Below, one piece after another: positions 22,071 through 33,107 of a stretch of 64,000 bases of DNA. Below the pieces are notes generated by a model. It did no database searches and was not told the origin of the DNA. It saw only the letters and a list, made by a program, of their open reading frames with translations. The DNA is taken from contig JAXBDG010000013.1 in the NCBI GenBank assembly GCA_036320915.1, forward strand, positions 558,001-622,000, read 5' to 3'. Position 1 is the stretch's first letter. Each line of letters starts with the position of its first letter. Source of the DNA: Linnemannia elongata (lineage: Eukaryota; Mortierellomycota; Mortierellomycetes; Mortierellales; Mortierellaceae). The position numbers and the translations under genes were made by a program.

Positions 22071-24218
22071 ATGGCCGCCAACCAACAACCCATGGCGTAA
22101 GTATCTTTTTTTTTTTGTCTCTTTGGTCGCGACCTGGGATCACGATCAACCATACACTCATTCCTCATTCAAGAGATGATCATCAGCTCTAGATCAACAA
22201 ATAGACAGAGTTGCTTTATTCTTGATGCTAACCCCTTTATTTCTTTTTTTATTGTTCTGATCATCACCAGCCACGAGAATGACAGTTGGAAGAAGCAGCT
22301 TAACCTTCCCACAAAAGACGAACGGCCCCAGACAGAGGTGAGCTTCTTTTCTGAACAGTCATTTTCTGCGTACAAAATACGTGTGATGATGAATCGAAAA
22401 AAAGGCGGTTGAGCTAAATATTTCGTATCTCCATTTGTTACGGTTTCGGATCACCCCCCTTCCTCTGCCTCTCGCCTCTCGCCTCACTCCAGGACGTCAC
22501 AGCAACCAAGGGTAACGAGTTTGAGGACTACTTCTTGAAGCGCGAGCTGCTCATGGGCATCTTTGAGGCTGGCTTCGAGCGCCCATCGCCTATCCAGGAA
22601 GAATCCATACCCATTGCCCTCGCTGGAAGAGACATTCTCGCCCGTGCAAAGAACGGAACTGGAAAGACTGCCGCCTTCGTCATCCCCTCGCTCGAAAAGA
22701 TCAACCTCAAAAAGAACAACGTCCAGGCCCTCCTCCTCGTCCCTACCCGTGAGCTCGCCCTTCAGACAGCACAGGTCTGCAAGACCCTCGGCAAACATAT
22801 GGGTGTCCAGGTCATGGTCACCACCGGAGGAACCACCCTCAAGGACGATATCATGCGTCTCGGCGAGACCGTTCACATTATCGTCGGAACGCCCGGTCGT
22901 ATCCTCGATTTGGCCGGCAAGGGTGTCGCTAACTTCAGCGAGTGCACAACCTTTGTAATGGATGAAGCTGACAAACTCCTCAGTCCAGAGTTCACACCCA
23001 TTGTCGAACAGTTGCTTACCTACTTCCCTAAGGAACGCCAGATTATGCTTTACTCTGCCACCTTCCCCATGATCGTCAAGACCTTCAAGGTATGTCTCCA
23101 TTGTTGTCACCTGAGTCAAACTATATTGTCCGTGCTTGCTTGAATGTGAGCCTTTACCTTTTTTTTCCGTTTGACTATTGCTGATATTCCTCTTACCTCT
23201 TCATGTACTTAGGATAAGCATATGATCAAGCCCTACGAGATCAACCTGATGGACGAATTGACACTTCGTGGTGTTACCCAATACTACGCCTTTGTCGAGG
23301 AACGCCAAAAAGTCCACTGTCTCAACACCCTCTTCTCAAAGGTAAATGAGCACTTCCACAGAATCCACCCGCGTTCGTTTTTTACGCGTTTTTCGCGTTC
23401 TTTTCTATGATCGCCGATCTGCAACTTGACACAAATCTAACCTCGTCTCCCTGATATCTTTTCTTAACCCAAATCAGCTCCAAATCAACCAGTCCATCAT
23501 TTTCTGCAACTCTACCAACCGTGTGGAGCTTTTGGCAAAGAAGATCACAGAGCTCGGTTATTCCTGCTTCTACTCTCACGCAAAGATGCTTCAGTCACAC
23601 CGTAACCGCGTTTTCCATGATTTCAGGAATGGAGTCTGCCGCAACTTGGTCTGCTCGGATCTTTTGACCCGTGGTATCGATATCCAGGCTGTCAACGTTG
23701 TTATCAACTTTGATTTCCCCAAGAACGCCGAGACCTACCTTCATCGTATCGGTCGTAGTGGTCGTTTCGGTCACTTGGGTTTGGCCATTAACCTGATCAC
23801 CTATGAAGATCGTTTCAACCTTTACAAGATCGAGCAGGAGCTTGGAACTGAAATCCAGGCCATCCCCCCTGTTATCGACAAGCGTCTCTACGTCGCACCT
23901 TCTGCTCTGGACCAGCCCGAGAACGAGCAGCAACAACAGCAGCAGCAGCCACAGAAGCGCTTGCAGTATAACCAGCAGCAGCAGCAACCGCAGCAACATC
24001 GTCAACACCAGCAGCAACAACACTTCCATCAGCAGCAACAGATGGCCCACCATATGTACCAACAGCAACAACAAATGAACCAGCAGCAACAACAAATGAA
24101 TCACCAGCAACAACAAATGAACCACCAACAACAACAACACTTTCACCAGCAGCAGCTCCATCAGCAGCAGCAAAGGCCACAGCCACCACCACAGTTGCAG
24201 CAACAGGAGCGTCACTAG
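22071..24218 (+). CDS. DHH1: DEAD-box RNA helicase Dhh1/DDX6
   Basis: RNA-dependent ATPase that promotes decapping and translational repression in P-bodies. Five exons (22071-22096, 22271-22337, 22493-23089, 23213-23341, 23478-24218) join to 519 aa. The first coding exon is only 26 nt. Motifs: Q motif [28 protein letters not shown], Ia [64 protein letters not shown]. The flanking [15 protein letters not shown] and [15 protein letters not shown] segments are typical of the DDX6 subfamily. After residue about 425 comes a Gln-rich tail encoded by mixed CAG/CAA codons with QQQQM-N/H units, longer than the tail of metazoan DDX6 but reminiscent of yeast Dhh1. Confidence 0.97.
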
Positions 24219-25170
24219 TGTGCCTACCACTTGTATTATTTGAACCCCTTCGGGAAAACGAGCTCGTCGGCGTTAGGACGAGATTTTTTTTTTTCTTTTT
24301 TCTTTTTGGACCCCACTTTTTTTGGCTTCGTCTTTGTTCTTTTTCTGCGTTCATTCCTATCATGAACAGACTTTGATAACTTACTACATTTTACCTTTTC
24401 AAACGGTCGAACGAGGAAGGGAACAAGGATGAGCATTTTTTTTTTTTTTTTTCTTTCTTTTTTTTCTTTCTTTCTTTTTTTTTTTTTTTTTTTTTTCTTC
24501 AGCGCGACCTCCTCACTATGAAAACGCAAGTTGTAAATAAACCCCAATTTGTTCGCGCTACTGAAAAAAAGGTTGTAGGATAAATAATGCTGAATGACCA
24601 ACGGATGTGATATGAAAAGCCCTATCGACCCGCCAGAAATGTACTGGACCCCACCTTTTCGACGAGGCTAACGATTGATCATCAGCAGGAGGGTAGCATG
24701 CAGTCCAAAAAGAAAGCAAGGGATCCCCACTTCAACAAGGGCCAACAAAACCCGCCAAAACAAGGGGCGCACAACAGGCCAGAAACCGAACCCCCCCCCC
24801 CCCCCCCACTACGCACAAGAGGGCCTACACGTCAACGAGGTCACGCTTAGGAGAAGAGGCCAAAACACTAGGCCTTTCTTCGAAAAAAAAAACGAAAGAC
24901 CTTAAATCGCATTAGGAAATGGACACAAAACCCACCAGGGCAACTCCTTGCCCGACAAACCCAGGCAGAACCAGGAAAACCCTCGAGGTGAGACCTGGTT
25001 TTCTCTCTCACACATACACAAACGTGATCCTACACATACACATCCTATCCATTCACATTCCTACAACATACTTGGTGAAAATCGTGAAAGAATAATAAAT
25101 ATAATGTTTTTATGATTTTTGTTTTTTTTTTTTTTTTTTTTTTTTTTGTACAGGGGCGGAGGGCTCTAAT
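24219..25170. other. Convergent intergenic region
   Basis: No gene. Poly-T tracts around 24437-24452 and 24476-24496, a 17-nt C run (24791-24807) and a T run (25122-25147). Confidence 0.6.
24536..24541 (+). terminator. Poly(A) signal of DHH1
   Basis: AATAAA about 320 nt after the stop, beyond two long T-rich tracts. Confidence 0.35.
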
Positions 25171-28100
25171 CTAAGATACAGAATGAATGTTCATAGCGAC
25201 ACCATTATTCATGAACTGCGGCTCGACATGACACTGCGTCGTCGAATCGGGCTGCTGTACAATTGGTTGATGTTCAGGAATAAACTGGCGCAGCGAGGTT
25301 GGGCGGCTTCCAGTGCCTGGAGAAGGTGAGGATCCGCCGTGTAATGGACTACTGGCACCGTTACTGTTGACGCTGTTGAGACTATTGACGGTGCGGACAC
25401 TGTTGATTGAGAGACGGTTGGGGTTGATCATGGATGGGCCTTGGATACTCGACGACCGACTCCGACCTCCAAAACCTCCAGCTCCAAGCATCAAGCCCAT
25501 AGATTCCGAGACGAGTGTTGCAGTTGTCGACGAGGCTGGGGTGATGCCTCCTCCTCCAAAGCCCGGCATGACTCTCTCACGATCCGACAACGGCACTTCG
25601 TCAGATCGAGGCTGAGGTTGAGGGGCAGGCTCCGGGTTAGAATACGACGCCAAAGAAGACAGGTTCGGGGAGGACTCAAACTTTTGTCGAAACTGCGGTT
25701 GGTAGGCCGAGAGGAGTGCATTAGGTGACGAAGATGTGGGTGCACGGGCGTCCTCCAGATCCAGACCACCATGGTACAGCGACCCCGAGGGCCCCATTCC
25801 TCTATGAATAGATCCTCCTTGCCCGCCATCGCCATAATCGTCCATGTCCTCGCCGTTAACCATGAACCCATTCGGTCCGCCGCCTTCACCGTCCAGAGGA
25901 TGCTGCTGCAAGAGATCATCCTCACCATGCAAGAACCGTCCGATCCCGTTCGAAGAATAGTTTGGGTGTAGGTATGAGGATCCTCCAGAATGCGCCCCCT
26001 TGGTATGCTTCTTCCGGAACCCCTTGAGCATTTTGCCGAGCGAGAACTTTTCCTTGTGATGCGAGTTATCGGACATCACTGAGTTGGCATTAATACTGCT
26101 CCCAGTGTTGTTGCTGTACCCATAGATCGACGGCGGTTGGTTGCTGCCATCCCACTGTCCATTCATATTGGCAGTATAACTCGACCCTGTGTCTCCAGAA
26201 TCCCTCGAATGCACCGACGCTCTATCGCCATCCATCTGGCTCTGTTGCTGCTGCTGCTGCTGCTGCTGCAGTAGTTGTTGACGCTCTTGCCGCTCCTTCT
26301 CCCAATTCTTCAACTTGTCCTTCAACGTCTTCTTCTCCTTGCTCACAGCCTTGTTGCCTTCTAACCCTGCAGGTTGGTACTCCGTAACCCCGTAATGACT
26401 GTAGTGCTCCTCCATCGTCCGAACAGCCTCGATGTTAGGGAACTGCTGCTGCGCGCTGCTTGGGTTGAGTCCCATCGAGGTTCCTGTAGAGTACGAGAGT
26501 GTGATACTGGGGTCAAGTGACCCTCGTCTTTGGTGGATAGTCGATGGTGGTGATAAACTGCCGTTGATTGTGCTAGCAGTGCTATTATTGTTGTTGTTCC
26601 CGTTCGAGTTGCCATTACTATTACTGCTGCTGTCGTTATTACTGTTGTTATTGTTGTTGTGTTTCCGGTTGAACAGCCAACTATGGCTCGTCGTGGTGGT
26701 GGTGCTGGTCGCGTTGAGGGTTGTCGAATTGTTACTGTTTCCAGGAGCCGAATCAGGGGCTGAAGCAGTACTCGTGGTGGTGGTGTTGGTGGTAGTAGAG
26801 TTCAGACTGGCTCCAAACCCGTAATCAGAGACTTCAATCCCGCATCCTCCTGGAACATGCAACGTCCGCGTAAACATCTCCTCGGGCGACTCTACAATCG
26901 GTCGCTGTTGGCTATGCTCGCTATTCGGCCGCATCGGATCGTCATCCAGAGCGTTGAGGACCGGGTGCGGGTTTCCCGTCGGGTTACTGCTGCCGCCATT
27001 GTTGGGGTGATTGTTGGCATAGGTATAGTTCCGCTGCAAAACTTCGTCGCCCAGAGAGGCATGCGATCGAGACCCAGGGGGGTAATTGTAGATTGTAGGC
27101 GCAGCGACCGAATCAGCACGGGGTCGGACTCGAACTTCTCCCGGGAGATCCAGTGCTGTACGTGGACTACTGGCACCGGCGCTGTTGCTGTGATATGGCT
27201 CTGTCACATCGATCGTCGCAGAACGCATGGACGGACTGTGGGTCTGAGGTGTCCCCAAAAGGGTCTTTGCCTGCTGCTGCGGTATTGGGTGAGTGTTGTT
27301 ATGATGTTGCTGTTGCTGTTGCTGTTGTTGCTGTTGCTGTTGCTGGTGGTTCGGGTTGGGTGTCGGATCAGCAGCCCCACCAGGTTGGATCTCCTCGCCA
27401 AAGATGCCTCCAACGCCTTCGCTGTCCGAAAATGGAATGTCGTCCATGTTGGGGAGGACCATGGTTTCTGCAATCGCCTCTAGCATCTTGTTCTCGATCG
27501 CCTTGATGATCAGGTTCGACTTGATATGCTTGTCCGACACCACGGGCTCAATCTTCATCTCGACTTGAGGCTTGTGATAGAATCCGTACCAGATCCGGTT
27601 ACAGGGCGGAGGCTTGACCCAGACCTGGACACGACCCTCGAGACGAACCAAAGTCATCACAAGGACGAGGGACACCTTGATGGGTTGGATCTTCTTGGTG
27701 ACCGTGACGACAGCCTCGGCCTCGACCTCTGCACGGAATCCTCCCTGGTACAGGAGACTGAGATCCATCACCATATCACCGTTGGGTTTCAGGGCCAGGA
27801 GCTTGGGTCGGGTGATCAGGGGCACGCCATCGCCGAGATGGACAGATTTCATCCGCATGTCGTTGAGGAAATTAGGGAGGCGAACTCGTGACAGCTTGTC
27901 GACCATCTTTTGAAAGACCATGTCCTTGACCTGAGGAGTCTTGTAAACACCGAGAAATATCCGTCCGAGAAGGGCATTCAGCCATGCTGCCTGGAACTGG
28001 TGCTCGTTGGAATGGATCGTCCGGATCAAGGTGTTCATTGCCGACTTGTCGAAGAGCGTCGAGTCCTGATAGTGGTCATAACATACGATTTGAAATTGGC

Positions 28101-28232
28101 AACAAAAAGTGCGGGGTAACAAGTTGACCCAGAATCGTATAAGTAGGATGACGCACACAAAAACGTTGGAATGGAGATGAGCATCAATGTTGAGCAGACA
28201 TGGAAACCAGGTCAAGCAACAATTAAAGAAAA

Positions 28233-28272
<40 letters not shown>

Positions 28273-29405
28273 AAAAAACGGGGATTAGAAGGAGGTGCAT
28301 TGCTGTTTTTGGTCTCAAAGTTCGCTTTGGATCGGGTCATAATTTAGGGCGCGCCTAATATAGGGCTGCAGCAATCATTCATTTAGTTGAGCTCTCACAC
28401 GCAGACAAACAGACAAGCATGCAGACGACAGACAAAACATACCCGCTTTGGAATTTCTCGAATGAAAGAACGGTTGGGCTTGAGCTTTGAGCAACGCAGC
28501 AATGTAAAGTAGAGATCTTCCTTGTCGATGCAGCTCACCATGGACAGATAATAGTCCTTGGATGAAGAAAGGCTGTTCTCCGAGCTGGCTGTCGACCGCC
28601 GAGTGTGATGAGAACTCGTTGAAGCCAGCGAAGCAGGACCTCCAGGAGCTTGGTACTTGAGCCAGATCGGGTTCCGTTTCGAAAAGATGTGTCCGTCCTT
28701 TTGATTTCCTGGTACTGAGACTTGATAGTTGGGTAGGGTGATAACGCCCAGACACTCTTGTACAAGTTCGTTGTCGTATATGAACATAGTAGCCCCTTTG
28801 ATGACGGCGTATTTTGAATCTTTGAATCGGGCTTGAAGGTATGGCGGAAGCGAGAGGTGAGGGTTCTGTGTGTCGAGATAGGTGAATCGAGGGTCCTGTG
28901 CCACTGCTCCCGCTCCAAAAGATCCAGCGATCCCTTGGCCGAGCCCTCCTTCATCCAGAGGTCCGCCGAGATAGTTGTTGTTGCCATTGCCGCCGTTGCC
29001 GCTTGAGTGCCCATTCTTCTTCTTGTTCACCTTCTGAAAGTTGGGCTCAATGATCCGATGGTCGACCTCTGGTATCCGCTTGACCGAGATCCAGCCTGCA
29101 AATTGATATTGAGGGTCAAGGTGTTCGGGCATTAAACCCATTCCGGTTAATCCGTTGCCGTTGGATCCGCCACCACTCGTTCCGCTGCCTGACGATCGCA
29201 GGCCGCCCAAGTAGGATGCGTAGAGGGCCGAGGGCATGTCCTCAAGGTCGAGTTCCAGTTCCTTTTCCTTGATCCGTTCTTGCTCGAGCTCTTGCCGCAC
29301 TTTCTCCTTGTGTGATTCGGAATAGGTGAAGAAGTAGTATGCTCCGGCTAGGATACTCAGCGGCAAAAATAGGACTCCGCAGAGGAATCCGTATATGAAT
29401 CCCAT
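25171..29405 (-). CDS. NVJ2: SMP-domain lipid-transfer protein (Nvj2/TEX2-like)
   Basis: Membrane-anchored SMP protein of the Nvj2/TEX2 family, which moves lipids at ER contact sites. Exons 29405-28443 and 28065-25171 join in phase 0 to 1285 aa. The N-terminus has a hydrophobic anchor (residues about 3-27) followed by a charged helix rich in Glu/Lys. A PH-like region follows (about 95-300; GWISVKRIPEVDHR ... YAVIKGATMFIYDNELVQE). The SMP domain runs about 325-530: DKSAMNTLIRTIHSNEHQFQ, AAWLNALLGRIFLGVYKT, VELRVSLVL-like strands, RVQVWVKPPPCNRIWYGF, and the C-terminal MVLPNMDDIPF. The remaining 750 residues are low complexity: polyQ at about 27299-27350, Asn/Ser/Thr runs and Pro/Gly-rich stretches, far longer than in yeast Nvj2. 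Confidence 0.93.
28235..28269. repeat. (GA)n microsatellite inside the NVJ2-like intron
   Basis: GA run within the single intron (28442-28066). Confidence 0.9.
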
Positions 29406-32062
29406 CTCGACTCAATTGGTGTGAGGAGAGGAGGGAGGGTGGTCGAGTAAGAGAGGGAGGATGAGATGGTTGCTGTCGCCGTCGTGGTGTCGTTATTAGC
29501 TCGACTCTGTTGTTGTAAAGACAAGGCAGGGTGTGGAAGGTAGGAAAGAAAGAGGGAAAGAGAGGGGGTTATTAGACGACGAAAGGGTCCTAAGTTTTTG
29601 AGCAACGACCAGGGGTGATCAAATAAAGGTTAAGAAGAGAAAGGAAATGTACATATGGACAGAATTACAAAGAAAAAATAAAAAGAGGGGGTGAAGACAA
29701 AGAGAGGATGATCATGCAGGTGGACAGGTGTTGTGATAGTAATGAACAGGATCGAAGATAGGAAGGAAAACGATATTGCACAACACCACCACCTCCAACA
29801 AACATGCTCACACCCACTCGCACACGCACACGCATAAAAACAACCTGATCACGACAGCCTGTGGTCCAGGAACCAAACTTTCCTTGAATATGGTCGTCCG
29901 CTTTTATTGGAGTCGATTTGTTGTTTTGTTCGTACGTTGGTTGTTTAGGAAACGCAGGGGAAAGGGGCGAGGGATATGGAGGGAGGGTGGTCAAATCTGA
30001 GAAGGCACATAGTCAAACATAAATGAAAGGAAGGGCTTTTGGCGGGCAATTGGATATTTTGTAAAGAAAAGGTAGATGTGGATAAGGGCTTCGCATTGGG
30101 CTTGGTAAGACTGAACAAACGATCTCGAACAAAGCGCTGGCTGTTGAAGGCGACAGTAACTCGATAGTATAATAAGATGCAGCCGTCGTGTGAATGAGGC
30201 AGTGGTGGAACTTCTGTGGAAGGGACTGGGCGCAAGAGGGAGGGGTTGCCACATCCGATTTGAGATGTTTGTTTGCTGCTTTCTTTTGTTTTGTGTTTTT
30301 GTAATTGGTGCGCTCAGCACTGCCTTGCATTGTCGGTTATTTTTGAGTTTCACAGCGATCAAGCGACTCTTTTCCTTCCTCATTTTTTTTTTTTCACTCC
30401 TCTTCTTTCTTTCTCTTTTTTCTTCACTCCCTCCGTCAGCTTCGATCCTTTAATGTTGGTACGAAGGGAATATGTTTGTGTGTACGTGCGCATGTATATA
30501 TGTATGCATATAGGTATGAATTGTGTCATTGAAGAGGATGTTGTGGTTGCTGATAGTGAATAAGATATATCAGTACGACTGTGGATAGTGTAGTAGTGTG
30601 TGTAGACTCCAATTCATCGCGTGGGGTTAGGGAGAAGGCACTTGGCACTTCGAGATGCGAGAGTTGATATTGTCGAGTTGAGAAGAAGAAGAAACGGGGG
30701 GTTTTTAACCGATTTCAATTGCCTCGAGAGACGGAAGAGGATGAATGTTGCATGGTTGAGGTATGGTGTTGAGAGCAAGAGTGCGAATATGAAAGATTGA
30801 GCGAGAGAGAGGGAGAAGAGCATGAATATTGCCTCCTGCAGCAGATCAATGGATAAGCATTCAAGAGAAAATAAAGGAGTGGAAGAGAAGGAGGAGGAGG
30901 ATGGAGTAGCTCTAAGGACACGTACCGGAGTCTTTGTCTATGGGGAACGGCTTGGAGGAGAAAAAAAAAGAGAAAAGGCGGTGACGGGGCGAGTCAAGAA
31001 AAAACGTTGTCGAGACACACAAGGGTAGAGGAGAATGGAGAGTGAAGGGTGAATGGGAGAAGGGAGTGAATGCGATGAGAAGTGTGCACAGATGCGTGAA
31101 TGAGAGTGAATGATGTAAGGAATAAAACGTTGACAGTGGAGGTGTGAAAGAGTAGGGGTGATCAGGCAATAGAACAGTAGAAAAGGCGGAAAAAAAAGGC
31201 GAGGGAAAAAGGAAAGGGTGGCGTGAATAGAAAAATAACGACAGAAAAAAGTGGAACCACGGTCGTGGCGATGAGGAGGTGGAATGGGGGGAGTGGAGGA
31301 GAAGGAAACAGAGACGGAGCGAGCGGTGATGATGCTGTGAGGTAGGGGAGGATGGACAAGAAGAAAACAGAGAAGAAATAAAAAAAAAAAAAAAAGACGG
31401 TGACGAGAAAAGGATGGAGAAAAAAAAAAGGCGAGGAGTAGAAGGAACTAGCTAATACGAATTGCGATAAAGTGTGCGCTGAGGACACTGCAGACGACGA
31501 CCATTGGATAGATGGTTGGACTGCTTTTCCGTCCTTTCTCTTTTAGTTGTAGCTCGTGCAAAAAAAAAAAAAAAAGCTTTTTTATACCTTTTGTATGTCT
31601 TTATTCTTAGGTGCTAATGGGTGCTGCTGCTTGACCTTCCTACTTTGCCTTTTCTTCTTCTCTTTTCTTTCTTCTCTTTTGTGTCCATCCCTCCTTTTCT
31701 CCCTCCACCTTCCATCTCTTTCTCATCAGTCGATACCCTGCACTCTTTACCTACCTGTCTTTCCTTCTTTCTTCCTTCCTTCTTCCTTCCTTCTTAACTC
31801 TTTCATCCTCTCTCTCTCCCCTTTTTAACTTCATTCGCACTTCCTACTACCTTATTCCCACTCGCCATCAACACATTCCGATTTGTCGACAACACTTATA
31901 CACAAACACACGCAGACAGACACTTGACCTGTCATACACCCGCAACACACACACACACACAAACACACGCACTCTCTCCCTTTCTTGCATTCATTCTCAC
32001 TCAACTCACCTAACTGCGCCTACACACAGACATAACACACACACACACACTCACACACACCG
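29406..32062. other. Divergent intergenic region, 2.7 kb
   Basis: No gene is supported. The sequence is C/T-rich on the strand of each flanking gene near that gene's start. It has a CA/AC-rich stretch near 31910-32060 and A runs at 31380 and 31560. ORFs of 70-130 codons here are low-complexity products. Confidence 0.55.
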
Positions 32063-32443
32063 ATGACGGACACTTCGACTGCCACCCCTGGTCAGACAGG
32101 CGACGCCCCAGACGACAGCAAAGTCTCACTGACTCTGCTCCTTGTCTCTGGCTCTCGATCGACTTTTACCTTCCAGGGGACAGAGACTATCGAGAATGTA
32201 AAGGCCAAGGTCTTTGACAGCTGGCCCAAGGACTGGCAGGAGGAAAAGCCCGCCTCACCCCAGTCCCTAAAGATCCTCTATCTGGGCAAGTTCCTCGCCG
32301 ACTCTTCGACACTCGAATCCAACAAGATCCAGCCCGGAAACACAACAATAGTCCACCTAACCATCAAGGCCCCTGAACAGGAGCTCCACGGCAACTCAAA
32401 GTCCGACTCTGCCGCAAAGTGCAAGTTCTGCCTCATCCTCTAA
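32063..32443 (+). CDS. UBL3: Membrane-anchored ubiquitin-like protein UBL3 (MUB)
   Basis: Ubiquitin-fold protein of 126 aa, single exon. After a 20-residue polar N-terminus, the ubiquitin-like domain runs about residues 22-108 (VSLTLLLVSGSRSTFTFQGT ... VFDSWPKDWQEEKPAS ... LKILYLGKFLADSSTLES ... TTIVHLTIK). It ends CKFCLIL, a CaaX box whose terminal Leu predicts geranylgeranylation, with a second Cys three residues earlier that could be palmitoylated. This matches animal UBL3 and plant MUB proteins, which sit at the plasma membrane and sort proteins to vesicles or recruit E2 enzymes. There is no diglycine end, so it is not a conjugated modifier. Confidence 0.9.
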   Translation: MTDTSTATPGQTGDAPDDSKVSLTLLLVSGSRSTFTFQGTETIENVKAKVFDSWPKDWQEEKPASPQSLKILYLGKFLADSSTLESNKIQPGNTTIVHLTIKAPEQELHGNSKSDSAAKCKFCLIL

Positions 32444-32921
32444 AATGACCCCAACCGTTGTCTCTTGATTCTTGTTTTACATTTTGCCTCTGGACTGGAC
32501 CTCTTTCTTTTTTTATCCGCATTTCTGCTCTACTACGACTCCTTCAACAAACAAATACAATGATTACAATTGCTACTGCTTTGCACTCGACCACCGCCCG
32601 CCACAACTCTACAAACCAAGTTGTCCTCTACTACCAATATTGGATCGTCTGTTCACCTTTCGTTGTCTATCTGAATTGGCGCTGTGTCCTCGTCAAGTAC
32701 TCACACTACACCCTGTCACCCACAGGCCAGCCAACCATGACACTCTTCTCATAACTCCGCCCGACTTTGTCTTTTTTGACAACCTCAACATGTTGAAGTT
32801 CCTTTTTTCTCTCTTTCTGGTGATCCGCCTTTTCTTTGACTCCTTGTCGATCTCTCTCACTCTCATCCACCACACTGCGTTTCTATTGCGTTCTACACTT
32901 CTACTTGGTACATATCTCGAT

Positions 32922-32927
32922 AATAAA
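32922..32927 (+). terminator. Possible poly(A) signal of UBL3
   Basis: AATAAA about 480 nt after the UBL3 stop. It also lies only about 180 bp upstream of the BuGZ start. Confidence 0.3.
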
Positions 32928-32994
32928 ATTCTGCAAGCAGTTCTGGCAAAGCATATCATTTTGGCGACTCCATGCGTCGTTGCTTGAGACACAT

Positions 32995-33016
32995 CACGTG
33001 GAAAAATGTTCACGTG
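32995..33016. promoter_or_regulatory. Paired CACGTG E-boxes upstream of BuGZ
   Basis: Two perfect CACGTG hexamers at 32995-33000 and 33011-33016 are spaced 16 bp centre to centre. A related ACGTGA follows at 33020. They lie 92-113 bp before the BuGZ start. CACGTG is the classic site for bHLH factors such as Cbf1, USF and Mlx; the factor used here is unknown. Confidence 0.5.
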
Positions 33017-33107
33017 ATAACGTGATCCTTGAAAGGAGGCGAGGAGAAAAAAGATCTTTCTCTCCTTTTCAAAGAACTAACCATCCAATCAACTTCAGCA
33101 CAACACC

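Larger units (their letters stand above)
32444..33107. other. UBL3 3' UTR and BuGZ promoter
   Basis: No gene. Contains the AATAAA and the paired E-boxes listed separately. A 171-codon ORF from 32472 is C/T-rich filler. Confidence 0.5.

Noticed and set aside
23595..24230. 211-codon Leu-rich minus ORF opposite DHH1
   Set aside because: It is the antisense reading of Gln codons (CAG/CAA read as CTG/TTG) in the Gln-rich tail.
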